From Ophiura sarsii (taxonomy: Eukaryota; Echinodermata; Ophiuroidea; Amphilepidida; Ophiuridae), in contig CM069446.1 in assembly GCA_035610835.1 (NCBI GenBank), positions 5,706,075-5,770,074 on the forward strand: 64,000 nucleotides of DNA. Reading direction: 5' to 3'. Under the pieces are notes generated by a model. It saw nothing but the letters and a program-made list of their open reading frames with translations. It ran no database searches and was not told where the DNA came from. Shown here one piece after another: positions 1-55,269 of the stretch (position 1 is the first letter of the stretch; every line of letters starts with the position of its first letter). The position numbers and the translations under genes were made by a program.

Positions 1-209
1 AAAACAGATTTTTCAAAAACCTTTCCCAACTTTCAAAGTCTATCTCAAGAATTTCTGTACCAATATTAGGCATGTTTGTACTTCTTTAAATGCATTTCTC
101 ATGGTGATTTCCAATATGGTAATGAAATTCAATAATTTTGACATTTTTGAAACATTTTGTGAAATTTTGGAATGTCGTCTGCAGACGCCTGCCGCGTGGA
201 AAGTGTTAA
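1..209 (-). mobile_element. TTAA-flanked MITE, copy 1 (cut by window start)
   Basis: It ends gccgcgtggaaagtg followed by TTAA at 206-209 and matches the copies at 25944-26189 and 35570-35817 in reverse orientation. The TTAA target and short inverted termini recall piggyBac-type non-autonomous elements; no transposase is present. Confidence 0.65.
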
Positions 210-722
210 GACTTCACGACGTCAAAGACAACGTTACGCAGTGTTCTGCTGAATACTTTCAAATCGCGTTTTTGTGACGACCGAGTCAATTACTTGACTT
301 GACTTGAACTCCAGTCCCTAATTATAATGACTTGACCTGACTCCCCGAGAGCAATGACTCGAAATGACTTGTGACTTGGTTTTCAAACTTTTCAACAGAC
401 TTGGCTTGAATCGAGTCACTTTTCTGAGACTTGACTTGACTCATGTCATGTGCTAAACTAACTCGGTTACATTGTAATCGGTAAATTGAATATTATTATG
501 CTTTAACTCCTTTTAAAATTGACCTGACTATGTCTTCCCAGGTAATACCAGTAGGCCTACATGAAGCTAATACATCAATGTTCAATATGTTTTTGACGCA
601 AACAAATCGACGTTGAAAGTACACACATATTTATCTGTTTTTTTATCAAGTGCTCAACAAAAGAAAGTCATGCACTTCGTTTATGTCCTATAGAGTGACT
701 TCCACATATTTTTGATCAAACA
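210..722. other. Intergenic stretch with no gene seen
   Basis: Bases about 285-440 hold degenerate repeats of TGACTTGACT-type words. The rest is AT-rich and featureless. Confidence 0.5.
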
Positions 723-1047
723 GGCTAGATCAGGGGTTCTCAACCTGGGGGTCGTGACCCCCATGGGGGTCGTTTGGGGTTTTCCAGGGGGTCGTGAAGG
801 GCTCATAAATATAGGTTTTGAGGGAACCGTGTTACATTTCGCTTTAAAAAAGCTTAGAAAAACCCCAAAGAAACATTCAAATATGCAAAATTTCCTGCTC
901 GCTACGCTCGCATCCAAACTAAGCTGTTTCATTTAAAATATCCGGCTGGGTAGTTTTTTTTCCAATTTTATTTTGGGGGTCACGGTACTGACCAGGAATG
1001 TCAAAAGGGGTCGTGGGGCAAAAAGGTTGAGAACCACTGGGCTGGAT
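723..1047. mobile_element. hAT-type MITE with 8-bp target-site duplication
   Basis: The termini caggggttctcaacctgggg and aaaaaggttgagaaccactg (731-1039) are inverted repeats of the well-known hAT (Charlie-like) kind. They are flanked by ggctagat (723-730) and ggctggat (1040-1047), an 8-bp duplication with one mismatch. There is no coding capacity, so it is non-autonomous. Confidence 0.8.
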
Positions 1048-1078
1048 GATACGGATGAATCTTGTTGGCACAATTTGG

Positions 1079-1440
1079 TCCCGGGGGGGGGGGGGGGTAC
1101 TCGGGTTTGGTTTGGTCGGGGGTGTGCCGCTGGAGATTCAAAACCCATACCCATTTTAAGGGGTGATTTTGGAAAAATCGGTACCCAGTTTTAGGGGTTT
1201 TGCTTCATTTTAGACCAAATTTTCGCAAATTTTCGCGAAAATAGACCTAATTTTTGTCAAATTTCGCGAAAATAGACAAACATTTCGCGAAAATAGACCC
1301 ATTTGTAAAAAGTGACCCCATTATTAGGGATTTCTGTAGCACAAAATCATACCCCATGTTTAGGGATTTTGTTCCCAAAAAGCTACCCATTAGAGCGGCA
1401 CACCCCCGTAGAGCGGCACACCCCGTATACCGTCTTGGGT
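1079..1440 (+). mobile_element. Copy of a G-run-bordered MITE-like repeat (partial)
   Basis: It starts with a long G run followed by tactcgggtttggtttggtc and shares its next 150 bases with the fuller reverse copy at 19687-20013. A few gcggcacaccccgta words close it. The short frames inside are not genes. Confidence 0.55.
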
Positions 1441-1833
1441 GAATTTGGTACCAAATTTGCCACGAAACAACAAAGATTAGCACCATTTAAAGAAAATCCG
1501 TGACGTTTCCAAATTCGCCTGAATACACTATATTTTCCTTCCGCATCAACTGTTTCCCCATATTCAATAATCATAACTAGATAGATCTATGTATATAAGA
1601 TGGGGGTGGGGGTGTTTTGGATGGGGGGGGTCATAAAAATAATCAACATCTAATAATAATCGCGTTCATTTAGGACCCAGGGGTCATAAAAAAGACGATT
1701 GACGATAACTGACATTTTTCGAACCCCCTATCCAAAAAAAATGACCCCCCCCCCCCCCCCCCCTTAGAATAGAAATGAGAAGTTCATTATTGTTTTCTTC
1801 TTTAACCCTTTAATTTTGCTTATTTCATTTCAG
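1441..1833. other. Region upstream of the first coding exon
   Basis: It holds G-rich and C-rich runs (about 1601-1630 and 1746-1762) and a pyrimidine-rich acceptor ending at 1833. I found no convincing TATA box or initiator, and the true promoter and 5' UTR exon may lie outside this stretch. Confidence 0.4.
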
Positions 1834-1848
1834 CACAAAGTTTCCAGT

Positions 1849-44266
<42,418 letters not shown>

Positions 44267-44667
44267 GTGCATCCTATTGGACAACACACTCAGAGGAGAG
44301 CGGATGATATAAACATGAGTATTGAATCACCTGTATGCTTCATGTTTACTAGTATGATCATTGCGTATAGAAATTGTTAAAAAGTCCCCGAAAAGGTTTC
44401 ACTGAATGGTGTTGGCGAGCGTAGCGAGCGAAAAAAATGGGGTGTATACGCTTTTGTGTTGAAAAAAAAGTGTCAACATTTTGGTAAAAAATGTATACTT
44501 TTGCCAAATTCGCCCCCCCCCCCCCCCCTTCTTAAAAGGTCCATTTTGAGAATCAAATTCTGGTTACGGGCATGCATATAAGTAAATATCTATATAACTG
44601 AATCATTATTAAAATTAGTTAACTGTATCGATAGCTATAATAAGAAGATTCATAAGATAATTCAAAA

Positions 44668-45075
44668 TTAGACCTTACTGTTCCAGACAGTTTCGACGTC
44701 CGATCGGATGTCTTTCTCAATGGTGTATGACCGTTGATCCAGTGTTACCAGAATAAGTCGACTTTCTGGTGACGTCACGAGATGTGTTTGGTGACGATAC
44801 AAACATTCTCGCGAGAGACAACACTAGAAACACCAGATGGAGTAGAGAATCCATTTGGATCCGTCGCAAATCCAACTTAGACATGAAACAGCACCTTGTG
44901 AACGGCGACGAGGGGGCCTACCACCTTAGTCACTTGTACGATCAATTGATCCATAAAACGTCACCAAACACATCTCGTGACGTCACCAGAAAGTCAACTA
45001 CTTCTGGTAACACTGGATCAACGGGCATACACCATTGAGAAAGACAAAATGTCTGTAGTTTTAATCAATATGTTA
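44668..45075. mobile_element. Penelope-like remnant folded into a long inverted repeat
   Basis: Arms about 44712-44800 and 44958-45055 pair over tttctcaatggtgtatg, ccgttgatccagtgttacca and ggtgacgtcacgagatgtgt. Between them a frame reads RNTRWSRESIWIRRKSNLDM and G-A-Y-H-L-S-H-L-Y-D. This resembles the end of GIY-YIG-type Penelope-like retroelement proteins. gacgtccgatcggatgtctt matches the usual DNA just beyond such frames. Intergenic, 3' of gene 1. Confidence 0.6.
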
Positions 45076-45720
45076 TAATATGTAATTGTAAATATGAATG
45101 TTCTCGATCAACAAAATGACAAATGACTCGGGGTGATATCGATGGCGCTGTAGCTCTGTTTGACCCCTAGTAAACCACTAACGAATACAACGTATGCCAA
45201 ATATATCAAGATCGAATGACAACTTACATGAACGTACACTCAAATTTCCAAAAATTCCGGCAAACGTTAGCTTTATTCGCAACAGAGTCACAGGGCCTTT
45301 ACTAACGTTGAAACATTGTCACTCGAGGATGGAGAAAAAATCTAGACATATAGGCCTACCTTGGAATCAATCAATCAGACAAACAATGTTCGTTAATCCG
45401 AAAAGAATCTCTGGTGAGTGGTGAGCAACTGGTTTGTACTCCGAATTGAATTGACCTTACCAGGGGTGGGTATATACACAAGTCATTGTATGAAATAACA
45501 TCATATCGTTCAGTTTCTGACGATAAGTTGTGACGGTTACAGAATTGATTCATTTGTCATTTGAATCGCGAAAACATTCATTTAAAATGATATAAAATAT
45601 TCATTAATACGCTATATCGTAGATGAATAAATATAGAATTTATAAACAAATAAGTAAATGATTTGTGCCTGTTCGCACACAAATGGTGTATAAGCTAACA
45701 ATTATTCCAATAGGGTTATG
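45076..45720. other. Intergenic, no gene recognised
   Basis: AT-rich with one aataaa near 45625, too far from gene 1 to assign. Confidence 0.4.
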
Positions 45721-45734
45721 ATAATGTCAGAAAA

Positions 45735-47400
45735 TAAAGAACTAAGTTTGTCCACTATTTAGAACCCGTAATGGTTCTTGTGTAGAATAGAAATAGGTTC
45801 TTCAGACCAGGCACCTTACAAAACCTTTTTGATCTCTTTAAAACCTTTGCTGGTTTTCCAAATTGTTATCAAATTTTCTAGAAACTCGAAGGTTAAAAAG
45901 ACAGGTTCCCCAGTCATAGAACCTTCAAAAGAGATTCTTCAAAATTTGGGAACCCTTTGGATAACATGCTTTGGTTCTAAAGAGGCCAAGAATGGTTCTT
46001 GAAGGTGTCTGAATCAAGGGCGGAAATCCCGGGGGGGGGGGGGGATGGGGGGATTTATCCCCCCCCCCCCCCCCCCCCCCCCCCACTTTTTGACCTGGGG
46101 GGGATGGTCAATGTAATCATCCCCCCCTGATTTTTCACATCTACCAAAAAAAAAAGGAAAAAAGGGGGGGAAAAGGAAAAAAAGAAAGAAAAAAGGGGAA
46201 AAAGGAGAAGAAAAAAAGGAAAAAGAGAGGGAGGGAGGGACATAAGAACGTTTGGAGTTTATTGTACGTTGGTTAGGATACATACGCGTAAGTACGTTAA
46301 GAATCCATCTTTTGGAGGTAACTAATTAACTTCTTTCTGGTATAGGCCTATCTGCCTATTTAAAAAGCCAATATTGATCAGAAATAAAGTGATTGCTTTT
46401 CAATAAAATATTGGTCAAAAGTATACCAGATCGCACGAAATGAGTTTGAAAATTGAAAAAAATTCTACTTCTCAGGGGGCATATCCCCCACCCTCAGACG
46501 CCCCCTGTTGGAGCTTTTAAACCATCTATACTAAAATCAAGAATATATCAGTATAAAAATGCTCAACTTCTTTCGTGCATTGATAAAACACAAGATATTT
46601 ATTGAAAATGAAGTGATGGCCTTTTTATACAATATTGGTCAAAACTCAAAAGTATACACCAGATTACACCAAATGAGTTTGAAAATTGAATTTTTTTCTA
46701 CTTCTGAGGGGGCACATCCCCATCAGACTCCCCTGTTGGAGCTTTTAAACCATCTATACTAAAATCAAGAATATATCAGTATAAAAAATGCTCAACTTCT
46801 TTTGTTCATTGATAAAAAACAAAATATTTATTGAAAATGAAGCGATGGCTTTTCAATACAATATTCATCAAAAGTATACACCAGATCGCACCAAATGAGT
46901 TTGAAAATTGAAATTTTTTCTACTTCTCAAGGGGGCACATCCCCCCTCAGACTCCCCCTGTTGGAGCTTTTAAACCATCTATACTAAAATCAAGAATATA
47001 TTAGTATAAAAAATGCTCAACTTCTTTTGTTCATTGATAAAAAACAAAATATTTATTGAAAATGAAGCGATGGCTTTTCAATACAATATTCATCAAAAGT
47101 ATACACCAGATCGCACCAAATGAGTTTGAAAATTGAAATTTTTTCTACTTATGAGGGGGGCACATCCCCCCTCAGACTCACCCCTGTCCGAGCATAGCTC
47201 GGAGTGCGGTGCTGCGCACCGCCTGGATGGTACCAGCTAAATTAAAAATTTTAGGGGCAAAATTTATCATCCCCCCCACACCTAACAAGAAATTTCCGCC
47301 CCTGGTCTGAATAACCACTGTTGGTTCCATTCAAGAACCATAGATGCTTTTAATTAGAGGACAGATTATGGATTAGGAACCTTTCTATCTGAAAGTGTAT
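45735..47400. mobile_element. Nested elements: GGTTCT-rich outer element around a G/C-run inner element
   Basis: The outer flanks carry repeated ggttct/agaacc words (45760-46010 and 47300-47390). The inner part starts agggcggaaatccc followed by long G and C runs (46030-46084) and closes with atttccgcccctggtc near 47305, i.e. inverted ends. Its interior holds the repeat listed separately. Confidence 0.5.
46385..47190 (+). repeat. Tandem repeat of about 227 bp, 3.5 copies
   Basis: The phrase gaatatatcagtataaaaa recurs at 46541, 46769 and (as gaatatattag) 46994, spacings 228 and 225. The units share ttggagcttttaaaccatct and gagtttgaaaattga. Confidence 0.85.
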
Positions 47401-49545
47401 TTCGCATCATCCGATGTATAAGAACTCTTGAAATTCGAACCTACCTGCGGCACATATCCTCCTGACTACAGTAAGACACGCACTCCAATCAGCTCACTGC
47501 GGGCGCATCATTGAAATCTAGCAGAATTTGGTAACCAATCAGTGACGTGAGGTAGAGCTTTTTAAGGTGAGGCGCACTTTTACACGAGTTGAATCTCATG
47601 TGACGTGTGTCCATTCACTGAAATGAAATGCTGCCATGTCCCGCACAATCCGACGTAAGCACAATTTGATGAGTATTTGTATGATGACAGTGGATGCAAC
47701 ATATTATTCTGGCGTAATCGTACAAAAACGTAGCGTAAAAGTCAATTTCACTCTGGAGTTCAGGTTATTGATTCGTAGCACCATTTAAATATTGTTAATT
47801 AACGACAATAATTAATGTAGGTATAAAAGACATTTATCATAATATTATATTATAAAAAAATCTCAATATGTATGTTCACGTTAAGAATAGGGGTTATCCG
47901 TGTAGCTATAGACTACAAAGGGGAATCGCACCCAACCTATTCCCCGGTATGGACCGTGCTACCTATTAAATTGGTTTACATATCATGAAACAGGTCTTCT
48001 TTCTGAAAATCTTGAACACATATTATTCCTGACAAGATGGCAGCTAATCCACAACACGGATAACCTCTATTCTTGGGATGTGTCCATACCATCAACAACA
48101 TCTAGTGTACATTTAGGCTGAAATGTCTTAAAAACCGAATATGAAATGATTTGTTTAAAAAAAATTAGAGTAAGCATGAGATTTACGGTGAAATATAAAT
48201 CTCATTATAAGTATCAAGTAACCCTTGTAACTCGATTTTTTAATATTAAAATCAGTAAACGGTGTATGTATCTCTGCAACATTGTGTTTCATTTCGTGTT
48301 TATTTATTTCATGTTTAAAAAAGATCACCATAGAAGCGTGTGTTTATCTAAATTGAAACACTTTGGAATTAACTTTACTTAATGGTATATCGATTGGGAA
48401 GTTTAAGTAATACATTTATTGGTCAAAATCGACACATTAGCTCTTGCTCAACTCTAGAGGGCGATAAAATAGCCATTCTATGTTATGTGTCAGAAAGCAC
48501 AAGACATGTGCGATGCGCTTGCTTAACGACATTATATTAGTTACGGTCATCTCTTGCGAACGTGAGAGCGACGGTTCGATTCTCAGTGGATCTGACTTCT
48601 GCGATGGTTTATTAGAAAATGTAAAGGAGGTCTCCCGTTCCATTGTGAATATTAAGTGTATTTCAAAAAATACATAGATATAATATCTTATAAATCATCA
48701 ATTGCATTTGGGTGGTTTTTGTCAGTTCACTTCTAGTTCAATAGTGGCCGTGGAGTTAGGGGATCGAATTTAATGTGATAATGTGAATTAAAATAGAGGA
48801 CTAACAGGACTTTATACCAACAGTCTATTTTTGAAAAACAAAAATCATGGGATGTATTTTTAATTAATTTTGTCCCTCAAGGAACACTTTTATGACGCGC
48901 GATGTATATTTTCAAAGACAGTTCGTCCATCCCACTTTGTCAAATGGCCACTTCGTCCAATAGCCATTTATCAAAAGCCACTTCGTCCAATAGCCAATTT
49001 ATCCAAGAGCCACTTCATCTAATACTAATAGCCACTTTGTCCATTCCCTCGTCTTCCATAACACCGTCTTTTCCCGCTATTTTTATTCCCACTTTGTCAA
49101 AATATACTACAAAATCACACGTTACATAAAACAAATTGATTTTGTCCTAAATTATTTCATCCAAAACTATTTCATCCGAAATTATTCCATCCGAAGTTAT
49201 TCCATTTATTGTCAGTATGATACGATAAATGCTTGTGCGCGCGTACTATTTCTCATGTCCGTTTTCCGGCTGTCCATCGCCGTCTGCTCTTGAACAGACG
49301 TAGTAGTGGCGGGATTAGTCAATGTGCCATAAATACTTGCACTGAGTAAGTAGGTAAGAGCACAATAATTGTAAGATTTGAAAATGCAGATAATGACAAA
49401 TAATCACCGATTTAAAAAGTAGTACATTTGGCTTCGTGCTTGTCTTTTGATTTTTTGATTTGACTACGCATAACACAGAATGGTTTGTCGCCCTCTAGGT
49501 ACGATTGTCAAGCGCTGTGTCACTTTTGACCAAATAAATGTATTC
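47400..49545. other. Intergenic, no gene recognised
   Basis: Bases 48915-49205 are a degenerate tandem of ccacttcgtccaatagcc and atttcatccgaaatt words. The rest is AT-rich. Confidence 0.45.
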
Positions 49546-49870
49546 TGTATTATTAATAATAATTAATAATCAGTATTTATATAGCGCCTTTTTCCAAAGG
49601 TTCAAAGCGCTGTAATTTCGCTGCTGGTGAATCATACTAAACAATGCAACGTCCAGGCAGCAGCTAAATCAGCGCCAAGTTGCGACATATAAACACACAT
49701 GAACAACATCCACCATTTTTCAATGCAGCTCCCCTAATACCATTGGGTCAAGGAAGTTTTTGATAACCGAAACAACTAATCACAGATTTTGAAAGCAGGA
49801 GGAAACCGGAGATCCCGGAGAAAACCTACTTGAAGGAAATCCGTGCCATGGAACCTTTGCGCTCCGACAT
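49546..49870 (-). repeat. LINE/SINE-type 3' tail fragment
   Basis: aataataattaataatcagt followed by atttatatagcgcctttt mirrors, in reverse, the tail of the LINE at 17415-17465 (gcgctatataaatg and a tta repeat). The following 250 bases include caaagcgctg and ggagaaaacctacttg and belong to the same kind of dispersed repeat. Confidence 0.5.
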
Positions 49871-50067
49871 GTAGGCCTATAGTACTAGTAAATTTAGTAT
49901 CATTATACTATACAGCGTGTATCAAAAAGAACGCAACACTTTTTGTCGAGAGCTGAACGGTCACAGTAAAAAACAAATCACTCTAAAACTTATTGGCTAT
50001 CACATTGGCTATCACATAGTCAAATTACAACGATATCAAATATTTATTCGCTGAGATAATAAAGGTA

Positions 50068-51937
50068 TAGGGGAGGATGGGGCAACTGGACCGGTTAAGC
50101 ATATTTCATGATATAAAAGCTTAAAGCTCGTGTAAATATTTATGGAATTGCTATGAAAATATCACCCATGTAACTGTTTACATATAACATATAATCAATG
50201 TTTAAAAATATCCAAACAAAAGGCCAATTACCACTAACTAAAAACTTTACTTGGCACGGTCCAGTTACCCCATCGTTGGGGCAACTGGACCTATATGTTC
50301 CAACGGTTAGAATACACAGAAATCATTGATTGGCAACACGGTAACTAAGCAGTATTTTCTTTACAAACTCATTTCCATATTATTTAACGTGTAAAAATGA
50401 TACAGGTCTCATAAAACCCATGTTTTATACAGTTTTCGTGGTTAACGTGTAAAAAGCAGTAATACTAATGGTGTACAAAGCAAGCGCAATTTTCGACTGC
50501 ACGTTTATTATAGATAAAACGGTATGAACCTAGTTAAATGGTTACATGGTTGTGATATTCAGACGCCCCATACATTTGTCTATATATACCCCTTTCTTTA
50601 ATGATTTATTTACTTCATATAATCATCATTTAGTACTTATAATAAACCATCTTGATATTTAGCCAGCTTTTCATGTTACGGAGGAAGTTAGTCAATATGA
50701 CAATGATGACCCAACGGTTGATATACACAAAAAGCAGTGGATAAAATACATTAATCATGATATTTCGTCATAGCAAATACCTTTACAGACACCATTCAAA
50801 ATATAATAAAGATGTAATTCATAATACCGAGGTTTTAAACCATTCTAAAGCAATTTCATGTCATATTGTAATCCTTCAATATCAGAAATAGTGGTATTAG
50901 ACCCGAAATGCCCCAAAATGTCTAAGAACTTGAAAGAATGTGAATTATTTCATATTCTATTCACATTTCAATACCGAGTCATGTTTTATTGACACTAACA
51001 ACTCATTTTCAAAATGAATTTTACAATTTGGATTAAGTTTTTGCAGGCGGTCCAGTTGCCCCACACCCCTTCGGACCACTTACCCCAACAAATGACGTAG
51101 CACTTTGTCGAGATGAAACATTATTAAAACACGCCTGTGACGTAATACATTTTACGCCAAAATGTTTTAAAACATACCACCATTTGTCATAATAATCAAT
51201 AACTCCAATACATTTCAGAAAAAAGGCAAAACTGCATTTTTGTTTTTAGCCATTACACAGATTTCTGTAGCCAGTGAGTATCTTTGAATTCGCAAATATT
51301 ACGGCGTTCGGGTCCTACCAGTAGACGAGTGTCTTTAGATAAGAAAGAAATGGTGTACTTTGTTATTTGCAAATTCATGAACTAATAACTCTACCAAATG
51401 AATACCCGTGATAATGATTTAAGTTGAAGCATTCTTTAAATGATAATATTGATCGGAAATCCAAACCACCAATGTCCCAAATTAGCAATATGCGCCATTT
51501 TACGGTCATTTCAACCACAACCTATGGTTTTAATCATATTTCGGAAAGTCCCTAAGCACACTACAATATAGCACCCATCAAATGCAATATGCACCTAGTA
51601 TCTTAAGACGACTGTACTGCATGTATATATTTACTGTTGCATATCTGTCAATCATATAAATTACATTAAACATGATCTAAACCCATCTTCATATATCGCC
51701 CATACTATCTGTGAATTTTCAATCAGTCACTCAAGGAGTTAGCTTCAAAGATATGGAGAAAAATCACATGTGTAAATACCCTAAAGTTCCAAATGTTTTG
51801 GATTGTAGAAGGTAAAGATATATGTCAAGTATCAACAAAAGTCGTATTGTTCAAAAGAAAGCAGTATGCCCATACAATTACAAAATCCTTCATTTCGGTC
51901 CACTTGCCCCACGGTCCAGTTGCCCCATATTCCCCTA
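50068..51937. mobile_element. Element B, inserted in the left arm of element A
   Basis: Ends taggggaggatggggcaact and agttgccccatattccccta are inverted. The motif ggggcaactggacc or its complement recurs near 50084, 50253-50290, 51047 and 51897. About 1.87 kb, AT-rich interior without coding capacity. Confidence 0.75.
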
Positions 51938-52594
51938 AGTAAAGAAGTGCAAAACACGTTTCACATCGTTCGTTCTAAAAACTTGGATTTTCCTGTCCGA
52001 TTAGTGTTATGGGTTAACAGTTTAATAACTATGTAACCTTAATGTCTGGAATGGTTTATCTTAATTTCCTTTGTTTCAGTAAGGTGGTACATAAAATCAT
52101 TGAATCGTGTAATCTGATAATCATTTGACCATTTGAATACGTCAATCACCCTTTTTAAGTTCTGAACCACCGATTGCTATGATCGCCACAAGTCTATGGT
52201 ACGTTCTTTCATAAATTAAAGTTCATAATCGATGCATCTTAAAACAAGGACAGCATTTTGAGGGTCGAGGAGCACCATAATGTCCCATTCCCATTAACAA
52301 CAGACTAACAATGACTGATTCATACAAGACCATTACTACCTTCACTGGACTATTCTATTTGTTTATCTTTTGAATAATGTGCCATACTGTTTTATTTATG
52401 ACATTAACGAGAGAAAAAGAGAGAGGATTTGCAAACAGACTTTGTAATCTGGATTTTCAAGTTGTGTCATTAAATATCAACTAATTTATTGCCAGATTTA
52501 ATTAATATTAATATGATACTGTAATAGCCAGAAAATTGATACCTTTAACATGACATTTTCTTCTCAGAATGATGAGTTTGATTCCAATTATTTA

Positions 52595-53083
52595 AGGGTC
52601 CATATCCAAACTCTCAGTGCTTTTAAAGCATTTTTCTAGCGATTTAAAAGCGCTTTTCCAACGGTATTTCGTTCTATTGTTAAAAGCATCGGAAAAAGAT
52701 CGGTGATTAACTAGAAACCTCTCTACTTATCTGGCGTTAACAATATAACTATTGTAGTACTCTCGATGGCTGCATTAGTGAAGCAGACAGATCAAAGGCG
52801 CAAGGAAGGTTGTGTTATATTCTTTAAGAAATACTATATTATAGTATTTCTTAAAGAATATAACACAACCTTCCTTGCGCCTTTGATCTGTCTGCTTCAC
52901 TAATGCAGCCATCGAGAGTACTACAATAGTTCTATTGTTAACGCCAGATAAGTAGAGAGGTTTCTAGTTAATCACCGATCTTTTTCCGATGCTTTTAACA
53001 ATAGAACGAAATACCGTTGGAAAAGCGCTTTTAAATCGCTAGAAAAATGCTTTAAAAGCACTGAGAGTTTGGATATGGACCCT
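52595..53083. repeat. 489-bp near-perfect palindrome (element C)
   Basis: It is exactly centred on 52839: the bases from both sides pair outward (gaaatactata / tatagtatttc) to agggtccatatccaaac and gtttggatatggaccct. I saw one clear mismatch (near 52748/52930) and no length difference between arms. Arms about 244 bases, spacer one base. Confidence 0.92.
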
Positions 53084-54899
53084 AAGTACAATGAGTTATT
53101 AAATTGTCTTGCTAATATTCACCTGGCAAGAAAATCAGGCATAGGCCTACAGGATAAACGATGTAAAACGTGTTTTGCACTTGTCTACGTGTATCGTTGA
53201 GATCTCAGCGAATCAATAATCGATATCGCTGTTATTTGACTATGTGATAGCCAATAAGTACACCTAACAGAATATATAAATTTCAGAGTGATTTGTGATT
53301 TGCCGTAATCGGAGAGCTCACGACAAAAAGTGTTGCGGTTTTTTTTGATACACCCTGTACAGACCCATCGGCAGTTTTAAGTTTCTAAAAGTGCCGCGTC
53401 AAGGCACAATCGGCTTTAGAATGAACCAAAAAAAATCATATTGATCGAGCCTATGACGAAACGAGAATCAACATCTCTGTTTCATGTACTAATGTGTTCG
53501 ATTTATGCATTGAATCCCAGCGTGATTACGTGCAGCGATTTTTTGCTGATGAAGCGGTTTTAGTAACGATGACATCTCCATATATCGGGTATGGCTCTTC
53601 CATCAGTACTTTCGATACAAACCACCGAGCGCGATTTTAAAATAATCATAGGTTGGGGTATGCAGTTTAAATTGATTTTCAAAATACGGTATAATTCCGT
53701 GTTCAATTAAAATCGTCAATATACATTAAATAAATATGTTTTCTACCATATAGTGCAGCTGTACCTATAGTATTACAGGAAATATATTATATATATTATA
53801 TATATATTATAGGAAAACAGTAACACAACGTGAATTTGAGATAAATACACGATGGAAACCTTTAGATTTCACACCACCGAATAATGGTAATCCTTCGGCT
53901 TTTCTTTCAATATGACCATCCTGTGGCCCAATCATAGTCATAAGTAATCAAGAAAGGTACTTATTGCCCTCAAATGTTTAAAGTTGGAATATAATCCTGA
54001 CTTTAAAACACTAATACCTATTACCACAGTACAAAAAGAGATCTTGTCAGTACATTTTGCAGGTTTTTGTGTGATTTTGACTGCAAATATTCTGTCAACA
54101 CTGCTCATTTGTTGATGATGCATATTATGAGAGCGATACGCCAGCTATCCAAAATCGGGGGCTTATTTCTCGGAACTTTTAGGGTTAGCCTATATAAATT
54201 TTGTACTTCAATGATCACAAATATCATGAACTTGAAGAAAAATGTAAAGTTGGAAAATCCAGACGCTTTATAAGCGAGAAAATCGACCGTTTTGTAACAC
54301 CCCTTTAACATGTAAAAGTATATAGGGGCCTATTTAGGAGCATGCCGATCAAAGCGTCATGGGGGTGATGCGCGTTTACGCGCTACACGAATCAACGCGC
54401 AGTATGTGTTGTTTGAGAATGATCGTGCGTGCGTTTACACAAACTCCCTGGCTTACATAGCTTACATCGACTTTTAACAACAGAAATTCCCAGATTATAA
54501 AAATTCAAATATCAATACCAAGCATTTTTTTCAAAACACGTATACCGTAAATCTGAAAAATCGCCAGTATTTAAATATTGTATTCGTCATCAATTTGAAA
54601 CGTAAATGGTTCAAAGGATGTCACATGATCAATCCTTGCTTTACCTTCTTTGCTCTAAAAGGCAAATTACGTAATGACGTCATTTTATCCGTAAACAGTA
54701 AAATCTTGAAGCGAGAACAACAACTTTTTGTAGCGTCACGTGCCGTGCATCGCCGTATTATCATAACATTACACGGCTTATTTTGCTACGTGAAATATGA
54801 TCCAGAGATCGATATACGACTCGTAAAACAAATATGACGTTTCAATCGTCCTCTTTGAAAAAACTATAGCCTTCAGAAAAAACTGATTTTGTTAGGTTG

Positions 54900-55085
54900 T
54901 CTGAAAAATGTTGGCGCCAAAAAAGTGATTTTTGGGCAAAAATGTAGAAATCACTATTTTTGGGGAAATTTAATACCAAAAATGGATTCTCCGACTCATT
55001 TCATTTGAAAAATTGTATACTTTTATGTACATTACATTATTAGTGTAAAAGTTACAGTGCTTGATAAATTTCATGTATTTTGGGT
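54900..55085. repeat. Interspersed repeat shared with 19010-19250
   Basis: tggggaaatttaataccaaa, atggattctccgactcattt and gttacagtgcttgataaatt match the intron 7 copy. Confidence 0.55.
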
Positions 55086-55269
55086 TGACACTTCCCTTAA
55101 TGATCCTTCGGGTTCAGGATATCAACCCTCAGAAAAAAGTGCTGATGTCATCCCTGGACAATATAGGCCTAATATAACAAAGCCGTAGTTTGCTAATAAT
55201 CGATATTTGCCATGCGGAGCTATATAGAAAACTCAGTTATGGGGGACAGTCAATATCTGTCCGCCCCCG

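Larger units (their letters stand above)
49913..53357. mobile_element. Mariner-like element (layer A of a nest) with long inverted arms
   Basis: Left cagcgtgtatcaaaaagaac and right tttttgatacaccctg end next to TA on both sides. Arms match through actatgtgatagccaata and ttcgctgagat. The left arm is interrupted by element B and resumes at 51938 with agtgcaaaacacg, matching cgtgttttgcact at about 53172. No transposase frame is visible. Confidence 0.75.

Noticed and set aside
48525..48600. tRNA gene suggested by a ggttcgattct B-box-like word
   Set aside because: No convincing A box or acceptor stem could be placed.
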